DNA of 64,000 nt, taken from positions 62,001 through 126,000 of the forward strand of contig CAZEJS010000001.1 in assembly GCA_964512645.1 (NCBI GenBank). The letters run 5' to 3'. Shown in pieces: positions 1-9,049 of this stretch. The DNA comes from CAZEJS01 sp964512645 (lineage in GTDB: Bacteria > Actinomycetota > Geothermincolia > Fen-727 > Anoxymicrobiaceae). Position 1 is the first letter of the stretch, and each line of letters opens with the position of its first letter. The translations under genes and the position numbers were made by a program. The notes under the pieces are model-generated. The model was not told the DNA's origin and searched no databases. It saw only the letters and a list, made by a program, of their open reading frames with translations.

Positions 1-38
1 CGATATCTCTGGACCCCGCGCTGGGCATTGTCCACGGA

Positions 39-1445
39 ATGCGGGACGCGACCTGCACTGGCCCGCTCACCTGGCCGGCCAGCTTTCTCCGCGTCACCGG
101 CACCGGGCCGGAGATGGCCCAGGCTGCCTATATCATTCTGATCGTCCTGCTGTCCGGCCTCTGGTACGCCGGCATCCACATCGTGAAGCGCGAGCGAGGC
201 CACGCGGCCACGGCGGTGATCGCCTGCGGCTTCGCGGTCTTCGCTACGCTGCTGGTGCTGGCCCCGGTCTTCCAGTCGTCCGACATCTTCAACTACGTGT
301 TCGGAGGCCGGGCGATGTCGGTCTACCGCTCCAACCCCTATACGCTCCTCCCGTCCATGCGACCGCACGACCCGTTCTACGGGTTGATCGCCTGGAAAGA
401 CGCCGCAAGCGTCTACGGCCCTATTTTCAGTTACCTCTCCTGCCTGCTCACCAGGATCGCCGGGAACAGCGTCACCGCCAACGTCATCTGTTTCAAGGTT
501 ATGGCGGCGCTGTCCTACGCGGCGTGTCTGCCCCTGGTCTACCACCTGGCGCGCAGGGTCTCTCCCGGACGTGAGAACCAGGCGCTGATGCTCGGCGCCT
601 GGTGCCCGCTCCTGCTGCTGCACATCCCCGGGGGAGCGCACAACGACATGTTGGCAGTCACGCTGGTCCTCGGGGGCTACCTGCTGTACCGGAAAGGCCA
701 CCTGCTGTGGGGCCTGGCGCTGGTGGCGCTGGCGCTGGACGTGAAGCTGACCGCGGGGCTCGCCCTGGTGCCGCTTCTCGTCCTGTACATCAGGGACAGG
801 TGCGGCGTCCCGCTGAATAGACTGGCGCTCGGAAGCCTCACCTGCGCCGCGGCCGTCGCCGTCCCGTACGCGGGCCTGTGGCGGGGGAGCCGCACCTTCG
901 AGAGCACCGGGAAGGTGGCTTCGCTGTACTCCGCCTCGTCTGTTCCCGACCTCTTCAGGCAGCCCCTGGAACGCCTGCTCACCGCGAAAGGCGTCTCCCC
1001 GGCGACGGCCGACACCATCGCGAGGGGCTCGATTCGCCTGGTCTTCCTCGTGGTCTTTCTCGTCGGAGCGTTCGTCCTGCTCCGCCGGGTCACCGACTTC
1101 GGCTCCATGGCCCGCGCCGCCGCCGCGCTGGCCCTGCTGTGGCTCCTCACATCGACTTACGTCCTTCCGTGGTACGCGACCCTCGGGGTAATGCTGGTGT
1201 CCTTCTCCGCCTGGAACCTCACCACCGTCATGACGCTCGGCGCGGCGACGGTACTGCTGCTGTACAGGTTGCCGCTCAGCGGCGAACCCGGCGGTGGCGC
1301 GACACTCTATATCGCGCTCCCGCTCCTGCTGATTGCCGCGGGCTGGGCCCTGCTGGGCGCATTGACGCGCGCGACGCGCGCGCGAAGCGCCTTCAACGGT
1401 ACCGATGGCCGGAGAATCGCCCCCTCCGCGCCGGGTGGCGGGTGA
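39..1445 (+). CDS. Multi-pass GT-C glycosyltransferase (GT87/MptB-like); 5' end may be outside the window
   Basis: Integral membrane protein with roughly ten hydrophobic segments and little soluble sequence. An early loop carries SSDIFNYVFGG (Asp82 from the first ATG), then RSNPY, then VYGP near residue 125. This arrangement is seen in the first extracytoplasmic loop of GT-C fold transferases such as GT87 and MptA/MptB, where the Asp is the expected catalytic base. Such enzymes use polyprenyl-phosphate sugars on the outer membrane face; the acceptor cannot be deduced here. The frame is open to the window edge and the first ATG lacks a clear ribosome-binding site, so the true start may be upstream. 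Its place beside sugar-polymer genes fits cell-envelope glycan synthesis. Confidence 0.6.
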   Translation: MRDATCTGPLTWPASFLRVTGTGPEMAQAAYIILIVLLSGLWYAGIHIVKRERGHAATAVIACGFAVFATLLVLAPVFQSSDIFNYVFGGRAMSVYRSNPYTLLPSMRPHDPFYGLIAWKDAASVYGPIFSYLSCLLTRIAGNSVTANVICFKVMAALSYAACLPLVYHLARRVSPGRENQALMLGAWCPLLLLHIPGGAHNDMLAVTLVLGGYLLYRKGHLLWGLALVALALDVKLTAGLALVPLLVLYIRDRCGVPLNRLALGSLTCAAAVAVPYAGLWRGSRTFESTGKVASLYSASSVPDLFRQPLERLLTAKGVSPATADTIARGSIRLVFLVVFLVGAFVLLRRVTDFGSMARAAAALALLWLLTSTYVLPWYATLGVMLVSFSAWNLTTVMTLGAATVLLLYRLPLSGEPGGGATLYIALPLLLIAAGWALLGALTRATRARSAFNGTDGRRIAPSAPGGG

Positions 1446-1519
1446 CACGCGCGGGCCGCAATCAGATATGATAACTGGGCGCCTGGTCGAACCCGGGGAA
1501 TATGCAAGGAGGGCCGGTC

Positions 1520-2698
1520 ATGGGAATGGTCGAGTGGTTCGAGTTCCAGATTCCGGGAAAGGTGATCTGCGCGGAACACTGCGTCGACAGCATCGGCACG
1601 GAACTCGAGAAGGTCGGAGCGTCGAAGGTGCTCATCGTCACCGACCGGGGGGTCGAGGACGCCGGCCTCTGCGAAACGGTCAAAGAGGGGCTCGAGAGCG
1701 GGACGGCTCAGCTCGTCGGCACTTTCGCGGATGTGCCCCCGAACTCCGAGATTAAGGTGGTCCAGAACTGCTATGAGACCGCGAAGGAAGCGGGCGCGGA
1801 CGCGCTCGTCTCGGTGGGCGGCGGCAGCGTCATCGACACCGCCAAGGGGACGACCATACTGATGGTCGAGGGCGGAGACCTGCTCGACCACCAGAGCGCG
1901 GTTTACACGCCGTCGGGCCCGATGCCGCCGCACATCGCGGTGCCGACAACGGCGGGAACCGGTTCTGAATCGACGTTCGCCGCGGTCATCGCCGACCACG
2001 AGCAGATGATGAAGCTCATCTTCCAGGGGCCCGAGCTGGCCCCCACCGTCGCCATGCTCGATCCGGTCATGACCAGGACCCTGCCTCCCGGGCTGTCCGC
2101 GTCCACCGGAATGGACGCGCTGACCCACTGCGTTGAGGCGCTCCATTCGGAGATGCACGAGCCGATATGCGACGGGCTGGCCCTGCACGCCATAAGGCTC
2201 ATCGCCGAGTACCTGCCGCGCGCCGTCAAGGACGGCGGCGACATGGAAGCGAGGACGATGATGCTGATCGCCGCCAACATGGGCGGTGTGGCGTTCGCCA
2301 ACGCGTTCGTCGGGATAGTCCACGCGATGGCGCACTCGGTCGGCGGCAAGTTCGGGATACCTCACGGCGTTGCTAACGCCATACTCCTGCCTTACGGGAT
2401 GGAGTTCAACCTCCGCTACGTCGAGGAGGGCGTCCCGGGCAAGTACAGGATGGTCGCGGAAGCCATGGGCATCGACGTCAGAGGTGACGACGACGAGGCC
2501 GCGGCGCGCAAGGCCATAGCCCGCCTCAAGGACCTGACCGCCGAGCTCGGCCTGCCCACCCGGCTGGGAGAGGTGGGACTTCCCGAGGACGGCCTGGAGG
2601 CGGTAACCGATGACGCGATGATCGACGGTTCCATGTTCAACAACCCCGGGGAACCGGAGTTCGAAGAAGTGCTGGAGCTGTTCAAGCGGGCCCTCTAG
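1520..2698 (+). CDS. Iron-containing alcohol dehydrogenase, copy 1
   Basis: Group III (iron-dependent) alcohol dehydrogenase of 392 residues, the family's usual length. GGGSVIDTAK near residue 100 is the nucleotide-binding loop. GMDALTHCVEA supplies the Asp and His metal ligands, and HAMAH with PHG further on supplies the other His ligands, so it should be active. It interconverts an alcohol and an aldehyde or ketone with NAD(P)H. I start at the ATG at 1520 because AAGGAGGG (1506-1513) lies six bases before it; an earlier ATG at 1502 would put that site inside the gene. A close paralogue follows 121 bp downstream. The substrate is unknown. Confidence 0.85.
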   Translation: MGMVEWFEFQIPGKVICAEHCVDSIGTELEKVGASKVLIVTDRGVEDAGLCETVKEGLESGTAQLVGTFADVPPNSEIKVVQNCYETAKEAGADALVSVGGGSVIDTAKGTTILMVEGGDLLDHQSAVYTPSGPMPPHIAVPTTAGTGSESTFAAVIADHEQMMKLIFQGPELAPTVAMLDPVMTRTLPPGLSASTGMDALTHCVEALHSEMHEPICDGLALHAIRLIAEYLPRAVKDGGDMEARTMMLIAANMGGVAFANAFVGIVHAMAHSVGGKFGIPHGVANAILLPYGMEFNLRYVEEGVPGKYRMVAEAMGIDVRGDDDEAAARKAIARLKDLTAELGLPTRLGEVGLPEDGLEAVTDDAMIDGSMFNNPGEPEFEEVLELFKRAL

Positions 2699-2819
2699 GG
2701 AAACGCGCCGGAAGTACCCGGACCACGGGCCGCCGACGGCTCGACAGTGGAGTGCCCGGCGGTCGGGGCTGTGTCGGTCTCTCGCGGGAGCGGTTGCCGG
2801 CGTTCGGAGGTGATGCTCT

Positions 2820-3992
2820 GTGACTCTTCGAGATTACTACGAGTTCTGCTCGCCCACCAAGGTCATGTTCGGCCAGGGCCTGGCCGGAGAGGTCGGCGCG
2901 GAAGCCGAGGCACTCGGCTGCACCACCGCGATGATCGTCACCGACAGGGTCGTACACGACGCCGGACTCGTCGAACCCGTCATCAGGAGCCTCGGGGAGA
3001 GCTCGGTCGAGCTGGTCGAGGTTTACAACGAGGTGCCGGTCAACTCCGAGGTCGTGGTCTGCGGTCGGATAGCCGGGATCGGCGCAGCCGGCTCGGTGGA
3101 CCTGCTGATATCGATCGGCGGCGGAAGCGTCATCGATACCGCCAAAGGGGCCAACATCCTGCTGGGCGTGGGGGGTGACCTGCTGGAGGACTGGCAGGGC
3201 ACGCACCTGGTCCCGGAGCCGCTCAAGAGCCACATCGCGATCCCCACCACCGCGGGCACCGGCGCCGAGGTGTCGCTGGGAGCGGTCATCAAGCACACCC
3301 CGGGCGGGGTCAAGGTCACCTTCAACAGCAAGTACCTCCTGCCCGACGTCGCCGTGCTGGATCCGCTGCTTACCGAGTCGATGCCACCGGGGCTGACTGC
3401 CTCGACAGGGATCGACGCGCTCACACACGCCGTGGAGTCGTTCACCAGCCTGGAGCACATGCCGCCGTCGGACGCTTTCTGCACTTACGCGGTCCAGGCG
3501 ATACTGGAACACTTGCCGAAAGCGGTGAAGGACGGGTCGGACATGGAAGCCCGGGGCAACATGCTTATTGCGGCCAACCTGGCGGGAAACGCGCTGTCGC
3601 ACACGCTGTCGATCGGCGCGTGTCACGCCATGGCCCACGCCGCCGGTGGTCTGAGCCCGGTCAGCCACGGCGTGGCCAACGCGGTCATCCTTCCCGTGGT
3701 GATGGAGTACAACCTCGAGTCCGCAGCGGACCGCTTCGCCGCCCTGGCTCCTTACGCCGGCGTCGACGTCGGAGGACTGGACGAACTCGAGGCCGCCGCG
3801 AAAGTCATTGCGGCGCTCAGCGAGTTCATACACTCCTTCGGGATGCCGAGGACCCTCAGCGAAGCCGGGGCGGACCCGGCCATGGCACAGCGCATGACCG
3901 AGGAAGCGATGGGCGACGGGCAGATGTACGGCAACCCCCGGGAGGCGGTAGCCGAGGAGATCCTCGGCCTGTACAGGGAGCTGCTTCCGTGA
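2820..3992 (+). CDS. Iron-containing alcohol dehydrogenase, copy 2
   Basis: Second group III alcohol dehydrogenase (390 residues), clearly paralogous to its upstream neighbour. Both keep the GGGSVIDTAKG loop, the STGxDALTH metal-ligand segment and the AVKDGxDMEAR helix. The final metal motif reads SHGVANA rather than PHG; the His ligand is kept. It begins with GTG, nine bases after GGAGGT. A tandem pair of such dehydrogenases could differ in cofactor or chain-length preference, or form a mixed oligomer; the sequence cannot separate these. No transporter or aldehyde dehydrogenase lies next to them to suggest a substrate. Confidence 0.85.
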   Translation: MTLRDYYEFCSPTKVMFGQGLAGEVGAEAEALGCTTAMIVTDRVVHDAGLVEPVIRSLGESSVELVEVYNEVPVNSEVVVCGRIAGIGAAGSVDLLISIGGGSVIDTAKGANILLGVGGDLLEDWQGTHLVPEPLKSHIAIPTTAGTGAEVSLGAVIKHTPGGVKVTFNSKYLLPDVAVLDPLLTESMPPGLTASTGIDALTHAVESFTSLEHMPPSDAFCTYAVQAILEHLPKAVKDGSDMEARGNMLIAANLAGNALSHTLSIGACHAMAHAAGGLSPVSHGVANAVILPVVMEYNLESAADRFAALAPYAGVDVGGLDELEAAAKVIAALSEFIHSFGMPRTLSEAGADPAMAQRMTEEAMGDGQMYGNPREAVAEEILGLYRELLP

Positions 3993-4088
3993 GCCGGCCG
4001 TGCGCGGGCCGGGCGCCACGAGGGTCGGAATGAAATCGTCGGGAGAACGTCGAGCGCAGTAATGAAAGCGCTACAAAGGGAGGTCCTC

Positions 4089-5378
4089 ATGAGCGTTGAT
4101 GTCATTGTCGTCGGTGGGGGCTGGGGCGGCCTCACCGCCGGAGCGATGCTGGCGCGGAACGGCCTGGAGGTCCGCCTGCTGGAGGCCAGCGGTCATCTCG
4201 GGGGGCGCGCGTCCTGCGAGCGCAAAGACGGCTTTATCGTCGACTACGGCATACACGCCATCAGCCACGGGTCGGCCGGGGCCGCGGCCAGGGCGCTCTG
4301 CCTGGTCGGGCACGAGATCGAGTTCCTGCACTACGGCAAGCCGCTCCTGTACCGGGAGGGCGGGTTCGCGCCGCTGCCGACAGGCGCCTACTCCATCTTG
4401 AGCTCCCGCCATCTCTCGCCGGCGGACAAGCTGACAATCGCTCGCGGCTTCGGGCGCCTGCTCCTGTCGAACACCGAAAAGACGGCCGACGTCCCGATCG
4501 TGGAATCGGTACCGGGAGCCGACAGGGAGACGGTGAGGGATTTCTACAGCGTCCTGTCCGGGATAGGGTTGATCGCCCCCGACATCGAGGTGGCGAGCTC
4601 GGGCGAATTCGCCAGATTCCTCAAACGCGCCCTGAAGGCCCGGCACCAGGTCGCCTACCCCCGGGGAGGCTCCGCCCAGATAAACGAGGCCCTGGCGGCA
4701 AGGGTGGAGAGCTCCGGCGGCGTCTCAACCAACAGCCGGGTGAAACGCCTGGAGATCGAGGGCGGCCTGGTACGGTCTTTGAAAGTGCTCGAAGAAGACC
4801 TGTCCGCCCGCGCTTACGTCCTTGCCGTCCCGGTGCAGAAGATACCGGACCTGGTGGGCGACGCCCTGGACGGCGAGTTCAAGAGGAGCTGCTCTTCGAT
4901 AATCCCCACCGCCGGGCTGTCGCTCGACCTGTGCCTGTCGCGCCCGGTGTCCGACATCGACAGCGTCATCATAACCGCGAACCCCGTTACCATGGGCCAG
5001 TTCACGTCCAACATCGACGAGAGCACCGCCCCCGCCGGGAAGCAACTGGCGACGTTCTTCTACCCTCTGCCCGTCTCGCTCCTCGAGGACAGGGTGCGGC
5101 TGGAGGAGGAGAGCAAGCGGTTCGTCGCCCTCGTCGAGGAGATGTTCCCGGGGATACTGGACCGGGTCGAATGGGAGCGCACCCTCAAGCTCAAGATGAT
5201 CGACGGGTTCGAACCGCGGGTGGGGCAGACGCCGCGGGACCGCCCCGGCACCAGGGTCGAAGGCGCGGAGAACCTGTTCCTCGCCGGAGACTGCGTGGGC
5301 GTCGAAGGCCAGGGCGGTGACGTCGCCTTCACCTCCGGGGTGCGGGCGGCCGAGGCGGTGCTGGAGTACCTCGGATGA
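4089..5378 (+). CDS. FAD-dependent oxidoreductase of the phytoene desaturase/amine oxidase family
   Basis: A 429-residue flavoprotein. VVGGGWGGLTAG close to the N-terminus is the Rossmann GxGxxG dinucleotide site, followed by LLEASGHLGGRAS, the second FAD-contact motif of the phytoene desaturase/protoporphyrinogen oxidase superfamily. The C-terminal ENLFLAGDCVGVEGQGGDVAFTSG is the conserved FAD-closing segment. Family members desaturate or oxidise isoprenoids, amines or porphyrinogens; nothing in the sequence fixes the substrate. No phytoene synthase is nearby. The start at 4089 is chosen for AAAGGGAGGT just upstream. It overlaps the following methyltransferase by four bases (ATGA), so the two are co-translated. 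Confidence 0.75.
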   Translation: MSVDVIVVGGGWGGLTAGAMLARNGLEVRLLEASGHLGGRASCERKDGFIVDYGIHAISHGSAGAAARALCLVGHEIEFLHYGKPLLYREGGFAPLPTGAYSILSSRHLSPADKLTIARGFGRLLLSNTEKTADVPIVESVPGADRETVRDFYSVLSGIGLIAPDIEVASSGEFARFLKRALKARHQVAYPRGGSAQINEALAARVESSGGVSTNSRVKRLEIEGGLVRSLKVLEEDLSARAYVLAVPVQKIPDLVGDALDGEFKRSCSSIIPTAGLSLDLCLSRPVSDIDSVIITANPVTMGQFTSNIDESTAPAGKQLATFFYPLPVSLLEDRVRLEEESKRFVALVEEMFPGILDRVEWERTLKLKMIDGFEPRVGQTPRDRPGTRVEGAENLFLAGDCVGVEGQGGDVAFTSGVRAAEAVLEYLG

Positions 5379-6148
5379 ACGCGGCGCCGCGGGAAGCGCC
5401 CGAGGAGCTGCAGCTAACCGGAGAACGTACTCTGCCCGGCATCGCCCGGGAGAACTACTGGTTCATGCGCCACGTAGCCGCGTACGAGCACGTGCTGCCG
5501 CTCGCCGACGGAAAGAGGGTGGTAGACATAGGCTGCGGTGAGGGGTACGGGCCGTCGATCCTGTCGGAGCGCGCCGCGAGCGTGCTCGGGGTGGACATCG
5601 CACCGGAGGTCGTCGAACACGCCAGGAGCCGTCACGGCTCGGAGACGGTGACCTTCGAGGTGATGGACGTGAACGACCTGGACCTGGACGATGGCTCTTT
5701 CGACCTCGCCGTGTCTTTCCAGGTCGCCGAGCACCTCGCCGACGAGGCCGGCTACTTCTCGGAAATAGCCCGGGTCCTGGCCCCCGGGGGGACCGCCGTG
5801 CTCACGACCCCCAACCGGCTCACGATCTCCCCGGGGTCGGAGACGCCCATCAACCCGTTCCACCTGCGGGAGTACACCCCCGACGAGTTCCGCGCCGCGC
5901 TCGAGGAGCACTTCGGAAAGGTCCGCCTCTCGGGGTTGTTCCACGCCGGCTGGCTGGCCGTCAACGAGCGGGTCAGGGCCGTCGACTTCATCAAGTTCTA
6001 CGAGATGGGACCCGCCAACCCTAGGTACTGGACGCACCGGCTCCTTACCCCCCTGGTGCGCTCCCGTGATTTCCGCATTCGCGGGGGAGACCTCGGCGGG
6101 TGCCTGGACGTCGTGGCCGAGTGCTCCTCGCCCCTCGGAGGTGCTTGA
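5375..6148 (+). CDS. SAM-dependent methyltransferase resembling mycobacterial Rv3030
   Basis: Class I methyltransferase (257 residues). VVDIGCGEGYG is the SAM-binding glycine motif, LGVD the acidic loop, and SFQVAEH the motif III region. The N-terminal LTGERTLPGIARENYWFMRH and the later TTPNRLTISPGSETPINPFH match what I remember of M. tuberculosis Rv3030, the methyltransferase proposed to act on 6-O-methylglucose lipopolysaccharide. The next two genes are GH57 and GT4 in the Rv3030-Rv3031-Rv3032 order, overlapping end to end, so a role in methylating an intracellular alpha-glucan is the best inference. It overlaps the flavoprotein gene upstream by four bases and the GH57 gene downstream by four. 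Confidence 0.75.
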   Translation: MNAAPREAPEELQLTGERTLPGIARENYWFMRHVAAYEHVLPLADGKRVVDIGCGEGYGPSILSERAASVLGVDIAPEVVEHARSRHGSETVTFEVMDVNDLDLDDGSFDLAVSFQVAEHLADEAGYFSEIARVLAPGGTAVLTTPNRLTISPGSETPINPFHLREYTPDEFRAALEEHFGKVRLSGLFHAGWLAVNERVRAVDFIKFYEMGPANPRYWTHRLLTPLVRSRDFRIRGGDLGGCLDVVAECSSPLGGA

Positions 6149-7731
6149 CCCTGCCCGGACAGTTCTCGTTCGTGCTCCATACCCACATGCCGTACGTGCG
6201 CAGGAACGGCGCCTGGCCCGTCGGAGAAGACTGGCTGTACCAGGCGATGAGCGAGACGTACCTGCCGCTGCTGGGCATGCTAGCCGAGCTCGACCACGAG
6301 GACCTCGGACCTTGCCTCGCGCTCACCCTGACCCCGGTTCTCTGCGAGCAGCTCGCCGACCGCTACATCCAGGACCGTTTCGTCTCCTACCTGAAGACCA
6401 TGGCCGAGCGCGCCCGCGGAGACGCCAGGGACTTCCGGTACTTCAGCGACACCCCCAGGGGCGACCTGGCGAAAGATTACGAGGAGGATTTCAAGCGCAA
6501 GCTCCTGGCTTACACCTCGATCGGCGGAGACATACTCGGCGCGATCGCCTCCTTCGAGGAGGCCGGCCTCGTCGAGACGCTGGGCTCCTGCGCGACGCAC
6601 GCCTTCCTGCCCGGCCTCGGTGATGAAAAGCGCGTCCGCGAGCAGGTGCGCCTGGGCGTCGAGTCGCACGTGGTTCACATTGGAAAAAGGCCCAAGGGTT
6701 TCTGGGTACCGGAGTGCGCCTACCGGACGGGCCTGGAGGAAATCCTCGCCGAAGAGGGCGTGGAGTACTTCATCGTCGACTCCACGGCGCTCGGCGGACT
6801 GGCGCCCGGGCGCCCGTACACGGTGGGCTCCTCCCCGGTCGTCGCGCTCGCGCGAAGCGACAGGGCGCACGGCAACGTATGGGACGAGGACGCCGGGTAC
6901 CCCACCGACGGCAGCTACCTCGACTCCACCAAGTACTACCACGGCTCCGGGCTGCACTACTGGCGCGTCACCGGGAGAGAAGTGGACATAGAGGCCAAGG
7001 AAGTGTACGTGCCCGCGGACGCCAGCAGGCGGGCGCTCGACCACGCCGAGCACTTCATCGGCGACGTGGCGGCGGAGCTGGACGAAGCCGCATCGGCGCC
7101 CGGCGGCGGGTTCGACGCCGACCCCCCCCTGGTTGTCGCCTGCTACGACACCGAGTTTTTCGGACACGGCTGGAAAGAAGGGTTCTACTGGCTGGAGATC
7201 GCCCTCCGGTCCCTCTCCGGCTTCAGTTCGATGCAACTGACCGTCCCCTCCGAATTCCTTGCCCGGTTCGCCGAACGGGCACCCGTCGAGCTGGCGGAGA
7301 CGAGCTGGGGCACCGGCAGGGACCACTCGACGTGGTTGAACGAAGAGACCCGCTGGATGTGGGAGGCCGTGGGCGCTTCCGCCTCCAGGCTTTCAGGGCT
7401 TGCCCGCCGTTTCGAGCCCGCCGGGACCGGGCCCCTGGAGGCCCGCGCGCTGGTGCAGGCCGCGCGCGAGGTGCTGCTGCTGGAGTCCAGCGACTGGCCG
7501 TACATGGTTGCAAAAGACCGGGCCGCGGACTATGCTAGTGAGCGGTTTCGCCGCCACCTCGAGCGGTTCGAATCGCTCTGTGGAGCGCTGGAGGACCAGG
7601 AGGTGGAAGGCGCGGCCGATGACCTTGATGAGGTCGAGGAGGCGGACAACATCTTCGCCGGACTCGATCTCAGAACTGTCTTAGGAGACAAGGGCCCCGG
7701 GGGGCCTCGAAGGGAGACGGAATGCGGGTAG
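6145..7731 (+). CDS. GH57 alpha-1,4-glucan branching enzyme (Rv3031-like)
   Basis: Glycoside hydrolase family 57 protein of about 528 residues, the size of GH57 branching enzymes. HTHMPYV near the N-terminus is conserved region 1; GFWVPECAYRTGLE holds the expected nucleophile Glu; CYDTEFFGHGWKEG holds the expected acid/base Asp. A C-terminal helical domain includes GTGRDHSTWLNEETRWMW. It should introduce alpha-1,6 branches into an alpha-1,4-glucan in the cytoplasm. Start is uncertain: TTG at 6145 overlaps the methyltransferase stop but is only two bases from GGAGGT (6137-6142), whereas CTG at 6151 has normal spacing and gives the typical LPGQFSFVLHTH beginning. Overlaps the GT4 gene by ten bases. 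Confidence 0.85.
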   Translation: MTLPGQFSFVLHTHMPYVRRNGAWPVGEDWLYQAMSETYLPLLGMLAELDHEDLGPCLALTLTPVLCEQLADRYIQDRFVSYLKTMAERARGDARDFRYFSDTPRGDLAKDYEEDFKRKLLAYTSIGGDILGAIASFEEAGLVETLGSCATHAFLPGLGDEKRVREQVRLGVESHVVHIGKRPKGFWVPECAYRTGLEEILAEEGVEYFIVDSTALGGLAPGRPYTVGSSPVVALARSDRAHGNVWDEDAGYPTDGSYLDSTKYYHGSGLHYWRVTGREVDIEAKEVYVPADASRRALDHAEHFIGDVAAELDEAASAPGGGFDADPPLVVACYDTEFFGHGWKEGFYWLEIALRSLSGFSSMQLTVPSEFLARFAERAPVELAETSWGTGRDHSTWLNEETRWMWEAVGASASRLSGLARRFEPAGTGPLEARALVQAAREVLLLESSDWPYMVAKDRAADYASERFRRHLERFESLCGALEDQEVEGAADDLDEVEEADNIFAGLDLRTVLGDKGPGGPRRETECG

Positions 7732-8960
7732 TTCTCCTGAGCTGGGAGTACCCGCCGCGCATCATCGGCGGACTGGGAAGGCACGTGTACCACCTGGCGA
7801 CCTCGATGGCCGAGCAGGGGGTCGAGGTCCACGTGGTGACGAAGGACCACCCCGGCGCGCCGGACTACGAGGAGTCCGGCGGCGTCAAGATCCATCGCGT
7901 GGTCAATTACCCGCCGGACATCGCCCAAGAGGAATGGGTCCCCTGGACGCTCCAGTTCAACGTGGCGCTGCTGGAGAAGGCCGTGGCCCTCATCAACGAG
8001 CTCAAGAGGGTCAACGTCATCCACGCCCACGACTGGCTGGTGGCTCACGCCGCTGCGAGCCTCAAGCACGCGTACCGCATACCCCTGGTTGCCACAATTC
8101 ACGCTACCGAGTACGGCAGGCACCAGGGACACCTCCCCGGGCCGATGAACAAGCTCATACACCAGATTGAGTGGTGGCTGACCTTCGAGTCCTCGCGCAC
8201 CATCTGCTGCAGCCAGTACATGATGGAACAGATAACAGACATCTTCGAGCTGCCCCACGACAAGGTGGAGGTCATCCCCAACGGCATAGACCACGAGAGC
8301 TTCAAGCGCGACGTGAGCGTCGACCTCTACAGGAAGAAGTACGTTCCCGCCGGAGACAAGCTGGTCTTCTTCGTGGGAAGGCTGGTGTACGAGAAGGGGG
8401 TGCAGACCGTTATCGAGGCGATGCCGTTGATACTCAAGCGCATCCCCAACGTGACCTTCGTCGTGGCGGGGAGCGGGCCGCACCTCAACGAACTCAAGTC
8501 GCTTGCCGGCGACTTCGGCCTGAGCGACAAGGTCAGGTTCACCGGCCACATGGACACCGACGGCCTGTGCGCCTTCTACAAGAGCGCCGACCTCACCGTG
8601 GTGCCGAGCCTCTACGAGCCGTTCGGCATGGTAGTCCTGGAGTCGATGGCCATGGGTACTCCCACTATAGTCGCCGACACCGGGGGACTCTCCGAGATCG
8701 TCGTCCACGAGGAGACCGGCCTGAAGTTCGAGCCGGGCAACCCGGACTCGCTCGCCGACGCGATGCTCAGGGTCCTGGAGGACGCGGGCCTTTCCAGGCG
8801 CATTACCGAGGACGCCACGGCCTACATGGGCGAGACGTACAACTGGGACCGTATCGCCAGGCACACCCTCGACGTGTACCGCCGGGCGGAGCGCGGCTAC
8901 GAGTACCGGCCCCGCACCCTGGCCCTCTGCCCGCCGCTGCCCGACGAGGCCGCCGGCTAG
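7722..8960 (+). CDS. GT4 alpha-glucosyltransferase, glycogen-synthase-like (Rv3032-like)
   Basis: GT-B fold family 4 glycosyltransferase, 412 residues. The N-terminal LLSWEYPPRIIGGLGRHVYH has the Gly-rich donor/acceptor loop of glycogen/alpha-glucan synthases; VIHAHDWLVAH and VIPNGIDHESF follow in family order; PSLYEPFGMVVLESMAMG is the EX7E nucleotide-sugar motif. It should extend alpha-1,4-glucose chains from UDP- or ADP-glucose. It is third in an overlapping trio with the methyltransferase and GH57 enzyme, the gene order of the mycobacterial methylglucose lipopolysaccharide locus. Ordinary glycogen synthesis is the alternative; no ADP-glucose pyrophosphorylase lies nearby. Confidence 0.85.
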   Translation: MRVVLLSWEYPPRIIGGLGRHVYHLATSMAEQGVEVHVVTKDHPGAPDYEESGGVKIHRVVNYPPDIAQEEWVPWTLQFNVALLEKAVALINELKRVNVIHAHDWLVAHAAASLKHAYRIPLVATIHATEYGRHQGHLPGPMNKLIHQIEWWLTFESSRTICCSQYMMEQITDIFELPHDKVEVIPNGIDHESFKRDVSVDLYRKKYVPAGDKLVFFVGRLVYEKGVQTVIEAMPLILKRIPNVTFVVAGSGPHLNELKSLAGDFGLSDKVRFTGHMDTDGLCAFYKSADLTVVPSLYEPFGMVVLESMAMGTPTIVADTGGLSEIVVHEETGLKFEPGNPDSLADAMLRVLEDAGLSRRITEDATAYMGETYNWDRIARHTLDVYRRAERGYEYRPRTLALCPPLPDEAAG

Positions 8961-9049
8961 CCCCGCGGAGCGCCAGCCCGAACCCATCCAACTTCCATGG
9001 CGGCGCCCCGGCGCATCCGGCCGGGCGAGAGCGCGCCCGGGTCCCGCCC

